A program made the translations under genes and the position numbers. Shown here one piece after another: positions 38,948-47,191 of a stretch of DNA of 64,000 nt. The notes beneath the pieces were generated by a model that saw nothing but the letters and a program-made list of their open reading frames with translations, did not search any database and was not told where the DNA came from. Origin of the DNA: Phycisphaera sp. (GTDB lineage: Bacteria; Planctomycetota; Phycisphaerae; Phycisphaerales; Zrk34); assembly GCA_016125285.1 (NCBI GenBank), contig WGMA01000007.1, positions 52,017 through 116,016 on the forward strand, read 5' to 3'. Position 1 is the stretch's first letter. Each line of letters begins with the position of its first letter.

Positions 38948-40335
38948 GTATCGATCGTCGTACATTCTTCCGGGGCGCCACACTCGGACTTGGCGGCCTT
39001 TACCTCGCGCCGTTTATCCGCCAGCTTGACGCCGCGACGGCCGGGTCCGCCAGGCCCGCTCGCGTGTTGTTCTTCGTGCAGGGCAACGGCGTCTATGTCA
39101 ATGAGATTCAGCCGGCGGGCATCGAACGGCCAAAAGATCCCGACAAACTCGAAGACCGCACGCTCGCCGATCACGAGATGGCGATGAGCCTGCGGCCGCT
39201 TTCGCCCTGGGTCGACAAGATGACGATGATCCACGGCCTGTCCGGCCGGATTGCGCGCGGCAGCCACAACTCCGGCTTTGCGGCGCTGGGTTGCTGGCCG
39301 ATGAGCAAGAGGGCGTACGGCGAAACGATCGACGCGGCGCTGGCACGTAATCTTGGCGGCATCTTTCCACAGGTCGGCGTCGGCGTGTCGAACAACGCCG
39401 CGTCCATGGCCTACATCGTCACGTCGACGGACAAGGGTAAGGCGATGCCGACGCTTTTGAATCCCGTGCTCGCGCTGCGGCAATACTTCTCAGCCGGCGC
39501 GGCGGGTTCGGCACGCAAGGAGTTCGACGCCGATACGAACCTGCTGGACTTCATGGCCGACGACGTCAAACGCATGCAGTCGCGCCTCGACAGCGAGGAG
39601 AAGGCGAAGCTCGAGCGGTATCTCGACGCATTCGAGTCGATGAGTGGACGCCAGAGCAAGCTGCTGTCGATGGCGGACCGCATCGCCGGCGCTGCGCCAC
39701 GGATCGACTCCAAGGTCGGGAACATCGTGGAAACGAAGACCGGGCCGACCGGCGTGTTTGATCGGCTCGAGGCGCAGTTCGACATCGCGGCGGGCGTGAT
39801 GGCGGCCGGACTGACCAACGTCGTGACCGTCACCGCTGGCGCCGGGCCTGACCGCATCGGCCTTAGCTGCATGGCGGAGGAGATCGGCCAGGGCTCCGGC
39901 TTCATCGGTTCGCACGCCATCGGTCACGGCGCGACACAGGCGGGAATACCGGCGGGCATGTGCCACGCGCTCATTCGTCGCACGTGCATCGAGAAACTCG
40001 CTCGCTTCATCAAACGCCTCGAGTCGATCCCCGAGGGCGACGGCACCATGATGGACAACACGCTGATCGTCTATCTGTCGGACTCCGCCGAACAGCACCA
40101 CCCGCGTTGTGAGGAGTGGCCGTTCATCCTCATCGGCGACCTCGGCGGCCGTTTGAAGCTCGGCAACCGATACCTGCGCTATCCGTGGTACGGCAAGACG
40201 GGGCATCGCACGATCGCCAACCTGTACGTCTCGCTGCTCAATGTCGTCGGCGACGGTTGTCGGACGTTCGGCGTTCAGGACGTGGCGATCAGCGATCTCG
40301 ACCAGACCGGCCCGCTCGCGGAGATCATGCTTTGA
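38944..40335 (+). CDS. DUF1552 family Tat-exported protein (copy paired with cytochrome 1)
   Basis: A 463-residue protein with a twin-arginine leader ([20 protein letters not shown]). The DUF1552 blocks are present: [53 protein letters not shown] and [19 protein letters not shown]. Both its start and its stop are overlapped by neighbouring genes (ATGA and TTGA), so three proteins are made in fixed order: cytochrome, DUF1552 and caspase-like/FGE protein. Export in folded form via Tat suggests a bound cofactor or cytoplasmic assembly. Confidence 0.9.
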   Translation: MSIDRRTFFRGATLGLGGLYLAPFIRQLDAATAGSARPARVLFFVQGNGVYVNEIQPAGIERPKDPDKLEDRTLADHEMAMSLRPLSPWVDKMTMIHGLSGRIARGSHNSGFAALGCWPMSKRAYGETIDAALARNLGGIFPQVGVGVSNNAASMAYIVTSTDKGKAMPTLLNPVLALRQYFSAGAAGSARKEFDADTNLLDFMADDVKRMQSRLDSEEKAKLERYLDAFESMSGRQSKLLSMADRIAGAAPRIDSKVGNIVETKTGPTGVFDRLEAQFDIAAGVMAAGLTNVVTVTAGAGPDRIGLSCMAEEIGQGSGFIGSHAIGHGATQAGIPAGMCHALIRRTCIEKLARFIKRLESIPEGDGTMMDNTLIVYLSDSAEQHHPRCEEWPFILIGDLGGRLKLGNRYLRYPWYGKTGHRTIANLYVSLLNVVGDGCRTFGVQDVAISDLDQTGPLAEIML

Positions 40336-41765
40336 GACGACGAGTCGTTCAGTTGCGACGCCGGCGCATCGTGCTGTGTGCATGGGCTGCGATGTTGGTT
40401 TGTGTGGCCACGACGGCGCGGGCGGAGCACCGCGTCGCGTTGCTGATCGACAACAGCGGGCACGCGGATAAGGAGATGACGACGCCCGCTCGCGATCTTG
40501 AAGCTTTGGCCGCCGCTTTCGAGAAGTTCGGCGTGCGTTGCCGGATCGCCAAGGGACTCGACGAGGCCGAGCTCAAGCGTGTCTGCTTGGAGTTCGCGGA
40601 GACCACGCCGACCGCCAGCACCGCGATCATCTACTTCACTGGCGCGGTCCGGCAGGGCAACTCCAAGGGTAAGGACGAAGTGCTTCTACCCGGCACGGAC
40701 ACGCGGGCGGGGCGGGGCTACGCGCTCAGCGACCTTCTGTCGGCGCTCGACAGCCGAGGCGGCAGTCGCCTGAATATCGTCATCGTTGACGCAGCCAAGG
40801 CGGCGAAGTTCAAACAGGAAATCCCGCGCGACAGTTTCGTCGCGTTCAATGATCAGGGCACGTTGGTGAAGAACCTTTCTTCTAGTAACGACATGTTGGG
40901 GGCGTTCGGCGCCGGCGGCGCTTCCGTGATGTCGACAATCCCGAAGTCCGTGACGCTGACCGGTCGCGGTGACGACGTGATCTCGCCGCCGGACAAGTTC
41001 GTGCTCGGCACGAAGACGGGCGACGAGTGGGTCAATCGCCGCGGCGCGGTCTTCGTGTGGATCGCGCCGGGGCGATTCGTTAAGGGCAGCCCGGAGACGG
41101 AGTCGGGTCGTTATTCGGATGAGAAGCAGGAAGAGGTCGTCATCGAGGAAGGCTTCTGGATCTCTAAGTACGAGATGACGCTCCGTGAGAACCTCCGCAA
41201 CCGCCCGAACAAGACGATCGCTCGTGACAAGAATCATCCCCTGACGATGGTGAACCTCGACGACATGCGTAAGCAGACGCAAAAGACGATGACGGAGGAT
41301 GACCAGAAGAACGCGGGCCTGCCGAAGGACTGGCAGTACAGCCTGCCGACCGAAGAGCAGTGGGAATACGCCACGCGGGCGGGAACCACCACGGCCTACA
41401 GCTTCGGCGACGACGCGTCGCAACTGCCGGAATTCGGCAACTTCGCCGATAAGTCGTGGTACGACACCGGCGACATCTACTCACAACGCGCGCACCGTAC
41501 GCTTGACGACGGCGTGGTCCACCTTGCGCGCGTGGGCAGCTACAGGCCGAACGCGTGGGGGCTCTACGACGTGCACGGCAATGTCGCCGAGTGGTGCATC
41601 AACGGCGCCATCCGCGGCGGCGGGTGGGCGAGCACGCCCGAATACTGCCGCTCCGCATTCACCCAGCCCTTCTCGAGCCGGGACGAACAGAACTTCATTG
41701 GCTTTCGGCTCGTGATCCAGAAGGCGCCTCCGCCGCAACCCAAGGCGACCCCGAAGAAGAAGTGA
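40332..41765 (+). CDS. Inactive caspase-like (C14) domain fused to FGE/SUMF1 domain, secreted
   Basis: A 477-residue protein. The TTG start overlaps the previous TGA and gives a basic segment ([11 protein letters not shown]), a hydrophobic core and an ARAEH cleavage region. Residues 33-200 follow the metacaspase/C14 pattern ([33 protein letters not shown]). The His-containing block that is usually F-x-GHG reads FTGAV (102-106), and the Cys-containing block that is usually DACR reads DAAK (153-156). Both catalytic residues are therefore replaced. Residues 238-475 are an FGE/SUMF1 domain ([54 protein letters not shown]) lacking the cysteine pair of true formylglycine-generating enzymes. A binding or scaffold role is more likely than catalysis. 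Confidence 0.8.
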   Translation: MRRRVVQLRRRRIVLCAWAAMLVCVATTARAEHRVALLIDNSGHADKEMTTPARDLEALAAAFEKFGVRCRIAKGLDEAELKRVCLEFAETTPTASTAIIYFTGAVRQGNSKGKDEVLLPGTDTRAGRGYALSDLLSALDSRGGSRLNIVIVDAAKAAKFKQEIPRDSFVAFNDQGTLVKNLSSSNDMLGAFGAGGASVMSTIPKSVTLTGRGDDVISPPDKFVLGTKTGDEWVNRRGAVFVWIAPGRFVKGSPETESGRYSDEKQEEVVIEEGFWISKYEMTLRENLRNRPNKTIARDKNHPLTMVNLDDMRKQTQKTMTEDDQKNAGLPKDWQYSLPTEEQWEYATRAGTTTAYSFGDDASQLPEFGNFADKSWYDTGDIYSQRAHRTLDDGVVHLARVGSYRPNAWGLYDVHGNVAEWCINGAIRGGGWASTPEYCRSAFTQPFSSRDEQNFIGFRLVIQKAPPPQPKATPKKK

Positions 41766-41897
41766 TTGCATGAGACTCACGCTTCTCGCGATGATGTGCT
41801 CCGCCGTCGGTACGATCGTCAGGGCGCGCTGTGGATGCGCGTCAGCCGCCATCGAACGGTTACCCGTTGCAACGATTTCTGCGATCAGGCGATCCCG

Positions 41898-42542
41898 ATG
41901 AGCAACCCTTCACGACTATGGCCCGTTCTGATCGCTCTAGTGGTATCTCTCGCCGTTGCCGATGATGCCCCGAAGTCCGGCGAGCGCTTCGAGATCAACT
42001 CGAAGATGCCGAAGTACGACGCGGTCCTGTTCGTGTATGACGCGGACAACAAGGCGTGGCCGAGCTTTTGCCACGGTCGCCCCGAAGATGGCGGATATTG
42101 GGTGTACGACGACACGAAACACCGGGGCGCGTTTGAGATTCATTTCGATCGGATCGCGCAAAACCTGGGCGATCAGTCGCGGCGAGTCCTCGGTGAAACG
42201 GTCGTGGACGGCAAAACCGACCTGGGCATCAAACTGATCTCGATCGGCGAGGCGCGTGAGATCAAGATCGATTTCAACGACGACTATTCGCCGATCGCCA
42301 AGTCGAAACGGAACCCCGAAGGCGTGAATGACGTCATTCGCTCGCCGGCCGTGCTCGAAGTGACGGTTCGCGGGACGACCGTTCGCGCCGACGCGGAGGT
42401 GCGGGTCAAGAGCGGCGGGAAGACGTCGATCTGCATCGATGCGTTCTTCACCGTCGACGGCAAGGATCTCGGCCTCAAACTCCACCCCGGCCCGCTGAAC
42501 ATACACCTGTGGCTCAAAGCGTATCCGCCGAACAGTAAGTAG
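41898..42542 (+). CDS. Secreted hypothetical protein, 214 residues
   Basis: A protein with a short signal peptide (about 1-23, ending SLAVADD). The body is beta-rich (FEIHFDRIAQNLGDQ, VLEVTVRGTTVRADAEVRVK, ICIDAFFTVDGKDLGLKLH), a pattern like YceI or other small beta-barrel or sandwich domains, but no family is recognised with confidence. The frame is open to a TTG at 41766, yet residues before the ATG at 41898 look random and no Shine-Dalgarno supports them. The 132-bp gap before it holds nothing else that I can see. It follows the caspase-like/FGE gene and is probably in the same operon. Confidence 0.6.
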   Translation: MSNPSRLWPVLIALVVSLAVADDAPKSGERFEINSKMPKYDAVLFVYDADNKAWPSFCHGRPEDGGYWVYDDTKHRGAFEIHFDRIAQNLGDQSRRVLGETVVDGKTDLGIKLISIGEAREIKIDFNDDYSPIAKSKRNPEGVNDVIRSPAVLEVTVRGTTVRADAEVRVKSGGKTSICIDAFFTVDGKDLGLKLHPGPLNIHLWLKAYPPNSK

Positions 42543-42566
42543 ATCGCTGCGCCCTGACTGGAAAAG

Positions 42567-44195
42567 ATGGACATGCGTATCGTGACGATTTCAATGTTGC
42601 TTCTCGCACTCGGCACTGTGGCGTTTGCCGCGGAGGAAAAGTACGAGCGCGTGGACACCGAGCACCTCGTGCAGCCGATCGCCGCGTCGTACGTGGGCAG
42701 CGCCGGGACGGAGTGGCTGACGGGCGGCGGATTTCAGCCGGACGGTTCGCTTGTGTTGGTCGGTGTCACGTTGGGGCCGACGTTTGATCCGGGCGGCGTG
42801 ACGGTGAAAGTGCTTGGGCCGGATCAACCCGCGCCCGAAGCGCAGGGCTGGCCGATGATGTTCGACGCCAGGGGCAAGCCGCGACTCAACAAAGAGGGCG
42901 AACAGCGGCGTGACAAGTTCAAGCACAGCAATCCCGCGGCGACGGCGTTCGTCGTCCGCCTGACGCCGGACTTCAAATCGATCGTCTCCGCGTCGCGATT
43001 TCCGTGGACCACAGGGACGGTGACCGGCGCCGTCGTCGACGCCGAAGGCGGCATCTATCTCGTCGGTTACGGCAAACGCGAACTTCTCCAGACGCTGTGC
43101 GATGACGTGCGCGAGATCGACGCGCCGAAGGTCGACTACGGTAAACAGCCTCCGAGCGAGCGTACGAATTACCTGGCGCGCCTTTCGTCCGACGGGACGA
43201 AGGTGCAGTGGTTACGGCACATCACCGCGCCGCAGGACTTTCCGCGGGTCGAACTGCTCCGCAGCGGCAACGTGCTGTTCAAGGGTTTGGCGTTCGACAC
43301 GTTCGACCGATCGGGCAATCGCATCGCGCGACTCACCTGCGACAAGGGCTTCAACGCCCGTCACTACGACGTGAATGAGCAAACCGGCGAGTTTGTTTAT
43401 GGGCACGAACACCACTGGCCCACCGGTCGTGAACCGTGGCGCTGCCCCGAGTTGAAGATCTATCACCCCGATGGCTCGGTGAAGTACCACCTCTACAATT
43501 GGCCGGGACCGGTCGTCGGCTCCGACTCCGCACGCCTCGTGTCGGACTCCGCGATCCGCAACATCCAATACATGCCCGACGGGCAGATCCTGTTCAGCGC
43601 GTGGTCCGACGGCGGCAACTCCGTGATGTACGGCCAGCCCTTCAACTTTCACCGCAAGGCGTGGAACGGTAGGACCGAAGGCCTGCGCCTCAGCGCCGCC
43701 GGCGCGGGCGCGATGAGTTTCGCTTACGTGATCAAGATCGATCCCGATACGTGCAAGGTGAATCACGGGACGCTCTGGGTGAGCCAGTACAAGGGCGTGG
43801 AGTCGGCTCGCATCGAGGCGATGACATCGACCGCGGACGGCTCCGTCGCGATCGCCGGGTCGGTGTTCGGCGACCTGTACACGACGCCCAATCACTTTAA
43901 CGAGGGCGCCGAGCGGCAATCGGGAAACAATCTCACGATCCTCAACCCGCACCTCGACGGCCTGAGATTCAGTTCGATCATGCCCGGATGCGGCGAGATC
44001 GATCTCGGAAACGATGCACGCTTCAGGTGGTTCCGAGGCGTGGTCAACGGCCGCGAAATGCTTGTCGCGGTCACCGGGGCGACCGACGAGGAGCGGACGC
44101 CGTGCGTGAACCCGACGCAGCCGCGATTCGCGGGTGGACAGTTGGATGGACACTTCACGGTGTTCGATATGACCGGCGCGCCGATACGGCAATGA
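42567..44195 (+). CDS. Secreted beta-propeller-like protein
   Basis: A 542-residue exported protein (signal peptide about 1-21, ending VAFAA). Repeated segments of the type DGSLVLVGVT, EGGIYLVGYGKREL, SGNVLFKGLAF, DGQILFSAWSDGG and DGSVAIAGSVFGD occur at 50-90-residue intervals, as in beta-propeller or SBBP-like repeat proteins. No catalytic motif is seen. A second in-frame ATG lies six bases downstream (42573) and cannot be excluded as the start. It is placed between a small secreted protein and an esterase-like protein in the GntR-led operon. Confidence 0.6.
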   Translation: MDMRIVTISMLLLALGTVAFAAEEKYERVDTEHLVQPIAASYVGSAGTEWLTGGGFQPDGSLVLVGVTLGPTFDPGGVTVKVLGPDQPAPEAQGWPMMFDARGKPRLNKEGEQRRDKFKHSNPAATAFVVRLTPDFKSIVSASRFPWTTGTVTGAVVDAEGGIYLVGYGKRELLQTLCDDVREIDAPKVDYGKQPPSERTNYLARLSSDGTKVQWLRHITAPQDFPRVELLRSGNVLFKGLAFDTFDRSGNRIARLTCDKGFNARHYDVNEQTGEFVYGHEHHWPTGREPWRCPELKIYHPDGSVKYHLYNWPGPVVGSDSARLVSDSAIRNIQYMPDGQILFSAWSDGGNSVMYGQPFNFHRKAWNGRTEGLRLSAAGAGAMSFAYVIKIDPDTCKVNHGTLWVSQYKGVESARIEAMTSTADGSVAIAGSVFGDLYTTPNHFNEGAERQSGNNLTILNPHLDGLRFSSIMPGCGEIDLGNDARFRWFRGVVNGREMLVAVTGATDEERTPCVNPTQPRFAGGQLDGHFTVFDMTGAPIRQ

Positions 44196-44265
44196 ACCGT
44201 ACGCGGATAACGATATGGGGCGGCGACTCACCGATGCGTCGCTTGCCTGCGAGGAGTTGTGGTTG

Positions 44266-45492
44266 ATGCGATACACACGTCGACAGATCGTACGCGCGGG
44301 GATCGGCGCGGGATTGTTCGCGGGCGTCGGTTGCAAGGCGTTCAACGGTGTGGCGATGGCGGCGGAAGACGCGCCTCAGGCGCCCGATGCCCGCGACGGA
44401 CGGATCTTTCAACGCAACGTCCCGCTGAAGACGCCGCGCAAGAAGGAGCCGCGCGGCGGTGGGCCGCTCGACGCGGTCGAGGTGAACTGCTGGGTGCCGA
44501 ACGGTGTGGCGTCTCTTCGTGGCGTACTGGTCAATCCTTACTACACCGCGCTCGTGGGACGTGAAGACTATCAGCAGCTGGCGCGACACCTCGGTTTCGC
44601 GGTGATCGGCGCCAACTATTTCGGCGTCCGGAACGATGACTATGACACGTTGATCGAGGCTTTAGACGGCTTCGCTACCGACGCCGGGCACGCGGAACTC
44701 GTGCACGCTCCGTTCTGCTTCAACAGTTTCTCGGCGGGCTGTGGCATGTTGATGAAGATGGCCGCGCTCTATCCACAGCGGACGATCGCGTGCTGTCCGG
44801 TCGGTCTGGAGGTCGGCCCGCGCGACGAGGCGACGCAATCGATCCCGACGATCACGGTGTTCGGGGAACGGGACAATAGGCAGTTCGCACAACTCTCGGC
44901 GAAGCTGCCCGAACAGCGTCGGGAGGGTGCCTTGTGGTCGATCGCGCCGCAGTGGGGGCAGCAGCACGAGTATCACTATGCAAACGACCTGGTGTGGCCG
45001 TGGTGGGAACACGCGATCCGCAGTCGCCTGGGCGAGCAACAGTCGAGCGACGGCCCACCGTCTCTGAAGGCGATGGATGAGGCCGATGGGTGGTTGGGTG
45101 ATGCGCCGACCAAGAAGGGCGTTGTGCCGCAGATCGCACCATTTTCAGATTACGCGGGCGACAAGACCAACGCGTGCTGGCTGCCGAACGCTTTACTCGC
45201 ACGCGCGTGGCAGGCTTTCCTCGCCGACGTAGGTGAGGTCAAGCTCGCGGTGCCCGACAGCCTGGTGATCCACCGTCACGCGTCACTCGACATCGCGATC
45301 GAAAAGGCGCCTCAGGATGCGCGCAAGATCGAGTTGTTCAACGGCGACGTCAAACTTGATGAGGCGGCCGGCGAGCGGCGTTCATTGACGATCAAGAATC
45401 TTCCAGTCGGCGTGACCGCGATCTATGCGCGGGTCACACGCTCAGATGCGTCGGTCGCTTCGTCACGCGTCATTCGCAAGATCGTTGTTTGA
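44266..45492 (+). CDS. Exported alpha/beta-hydrolase-like protein
   Basis: A 408-residue protein with a twin-arginine-like leader (YTRRQIVRAGIGAGLFAGVG) that ends at a Cys (AGVGC), so it may be a Tat-exported lipoprotein. Residues 70-260 follow the alpha/beta-hydrolase order: a strand at LRGVLVNPYYTAL, then LGFAVIGANYFG, then the nucleophile-elbow-like FNSFSAGCGMLM (G-x-S form changed to S-F-S-A-G), then IPTITVFGERDNRQF and the HEYHYANDLVWPWW segment. C-terminal 100 residues are beta-rich (DVKLDEAAGERRSLTIKNLP). Esterase or glycan deacetylase activity is plausible, but the catalytic Ser is not certain. GAGGAG nine bases upstream fixes the start over 44215. Confidence 0.65.
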   Translation: MRYTRRQIVRAGIGAGLFAGVGCKAFNGVAMAAEDAPQAPDARDGRIFQRNVPLKTPRKKEPRGGGPLDAVEVNCWVPNGVASLRGVLVNPYYTALVGREDYQQLARHLGFAVIGANYFGVRNDDYDTLIEALDGFATDAGHAELVHAPFCFNSFSAGCGMLMKMAALYPQRTIACCPVGLEVGPRDEATQSIPTITVFGERDNRQFAQLSAKLPEQRREGALWSIAPQWGQQHEYHYANDLVWPWWEHAIRSRLGEQQSSDGPPSLKAMDEADGWLGDAPTKKGVVPQIAPFSDYAGDKTNACWLPNALLARAWQAFLADVGEVKLAVPDSLVIHRHASLDIAIEKAPQDARKIELFNGDVKLDEAAGERRSLTIKNLPVGVTAIYARVTRSDASVASSRVIRKIVV

Positions 45493-45619
45493 TGCCTTGT
45501 CATCGATTAGCGCGTCATGTCGTGATTTGCCTGATCATGTCGATGCAGGCTGAGTGCAGCGCAGCGGGATCCCGAACGTCGCAAAAGCCCGTTTTTGGGT
45601 ATTTGAATATCTAAGCCAC

Positions 45620-45666
45620 TCGGCCTCCGGAGCCGAAGGTTGGTGGTTCGAGCCCACTCGCGCCAA
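45620..45666 (+). pseudogene. 3' fragment of tRNA-Arg (CCG)
   Basis: From the anticodon stem onward the sequence forms an anticodon arm (45620-45636, anticodon CCG), a variable loop, a T arm (45642-45658) and the 3' acceptor strand CGCGCCA plus A. No D arm or 5' acceptor strand precedes it. The first 23 bases (45620-45642) are identical to 33061-33083 of the intact tRNA-Arg; the T stem and acceptor differ. The orientation is the same. The remaining 340-bp gap between the esterase-like gene and the XylR-like gene shows nothing else. Confidence 0.7.
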
Positions 45667-45832
45667 CATCGTGGCCGTGGCGACCGCCAAGCCAAAACCT
45701 ACATACTGAACTCGAAACTTCTGCATGATGATGGATGTTATGAGTAACCCAATTGATGTTTGTATTTATGCATAACGAGCGTCCTCAGATATTCGAAGGG
45801 CGCCAGAAGTCCTGTGCGGATTCCGCGTACGA

Positions 45833-46990
45833 TCAGGACGATCGATTCTGCTTTCGGTACTCGCTCGGCGAGACGCCCAACTCTCTCTGAAACGTCTGGT
45901 GGAATTGGATTCGGGATCCGAACCCGACGGCGTCGGCGATATCGGCGATCGATCGATCGCCGTAGGTCAGTTCGCGTTTGGCGCGTTCGACGCGGACACG
46001 ACGGATCTCGGTGGCGACACCTCGGTCGAGGCATTGTTTGAACCGATGTTGAAGCGTGCGTGGCCTCGCGCCCACGGCTTCGGCGACCTCGTCTGGACCA
46101 ATCGGGCGATGGCTATGATTCGCGATGAAGCGGAGTGCGGCCTCGACGGTCTCGTCATCGACCGAAAAGAAGTCGGTGGACCGACGGGCAATCAGGCCGA
46201 TCGGCGGCAGCAGCAGGGGCCGCGTCGGAGGAGGCTCGCCATCCATGAGATGGCCCAATAGGACTGACGCCTCGTGGCCGATTCGATCGAGGCCCAACTC
46301 CACGCTGGTTAACGACGGCGTGAGGCCTTCGCAAAACGATATCTCGTTGCTCCCGCCCACGACGGCGACCTCTTCTGGAATACGCATGCCACGGTTGAGA
46401 CAGGTCTGAATCACGATGCGCGCGACCTCGTCGGCGCCGACGTAGACGCCTATCGGCAATTCGAATCCATCGATCCATTCGCGGATGGCGCGTTCGGCCT
46501 TGCGCCACGCACGCAAGTTGGCAGACGGGGTGACCGAGATATAGGCGGCGCTGCATTCCAGGCCAGCGTCCTGAATGCTATCGACGAAGCCCTTCAGCCC
46601 CAGTCGATGGCCGATGCTCTTGCCGGTCAGCACGGCAAAGTGCCTGAGGCCTCGCAGCAACAGGTGCTCCGCACGCAGGCGGCCCGCCTTTTCTAGATCG
46701 GCAAACACGCTCGGTACGCGCGCCGGCGAGTTACGCCACACGTTTACTACGGGCAAGCCGAGTCGTTTGGCCTGTTTGGCAAGCTTGGCGGTGGCCCTTG
46801 CAATGACACCATCGTAGGGGGCGCCGTCTCGCTTGCATTGGGCCAGCGTGTCGTCGGCGAACTCATCGATGATGACCTCCCAGTCGCGACGCTTCGCGTA
46901 CGGAAGGATGCCGGAAAAAACGCTCGTGTGCCGCTGAAGACCCTCGCCCAACTCGAGCATGACTGCAACGCGCTTCTTCGTACTGGTCAT
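45833..46990 (-). CDS. XylR-like AraC family transcriptional regulator (copy 1)
   Basis: A 385-residue regulator. Residues 5-270 form a LacI/periplasmic-binding-like sensor (VAVMLELGEGLQRHTSVFSG, DGVIARATAKLAKQAKRLGL, PEEVAVVGGSNEISFCEGLT, LTSVELGLDRIGHEA). Residues 280-385 form the AraC double helix-turn-helix (ARPRTLQHRFKQCLDRGV, SIADIADAVGFGSRIQFHQT, LGVSPSEYRK). This is the domain order of XylR, which binds xylose, so a sugar effector is likely. The start at 46990 is chosen because the sensor fold begins there; the frame is open to 47083. It is divergent from the second cytochrome gene. Confidence 0.88.
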   Translation of the reverse strand: MTSTKKRVAVMLELGEGLQRHTSVFSGILPYAKRRDWEVIIDEFADDTLAQCKRDGAPYDGVIARATAKLAKQAKRLGLPVVNVWRNSPARVPSVFADLEKAGRLRAEHLLLRGLRHFAVLTGKSIGHRLGLKGFVDSIQDAGLECSAAYISVTPSANLRAWRKAERAIREWIDGFELPIGVYVGADEVARIVIQTCLNRGMRIPEEVAVVGGSNEISFCEGLTPSLTSVELGLDRIGHEASVLLGHLMDGEPPPTRPLLLPPIGLIARRSTDFFSVDDETVEAALRFIANHSHRPIGPDEVAEAVGARPRTLQHRFKQCLDRGVATEIRRVRVERAKRELTYGDRSIADIADAVGFGSRIQFHQTFQRELGVSPSEYRKQNRSS

Positions 46991-47049
46991 GGTGAACCTA
47001 TCCGCTTGTGACCGAATCAGGCCCGGCGTTCTCTCGGCCTGTCTGATGA

Positions 47050-47103
47050 GGCAATTGAGCAAATCGACGGAATCGCATTGCATGAATTTTAACTAGCAAT
47101 GCG
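47050..47103. promoter_or_regulatory. GCAAT-type half-sites and inverted repeat, candidate XylR/AraC operator
   Basis: The divergent intergenic region contains GGCAAT (47050-47055) and a perfect inverted repeat CGCATTGC (47074-47081) / GCAATGCG (47096-47103) with a 14-bp spacer. The same GCAAT/ATTGC word recurs upstream of the second XylR-like gene. Confidence 0.45.
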
Positions 47104-47191
47104 CATAAGACAACATACGTCCTCATAGAATTCGGGTGTGGCGATACAGCGGATGGCGCGTTCCGGCTCGGAACGGATCGAGGATCATCAA

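Noticed and set aside
40116..40331. Longer start for the caspase-like/FGE protein
   Set aside because: The upstream part lies inside the DUF1552 coding region in another frame and lacks a signal peptide. The coupled TTG at 40332 gives a proper one.
33108..45619. Integrase or transposase gene that would prove the island
   Set aside because: None of the open frames on either strand shows tyrosine- or serine-recombinase or transposase motifs. The island call rests on the tRNA fragment only.
45620..45666. A functional second tRNA-Arg
   Set aside because: No D arm or 5' acceptor strand precedes the anticodon arm, so it cannot fold into a full tRNA. It is listed as a fragment.
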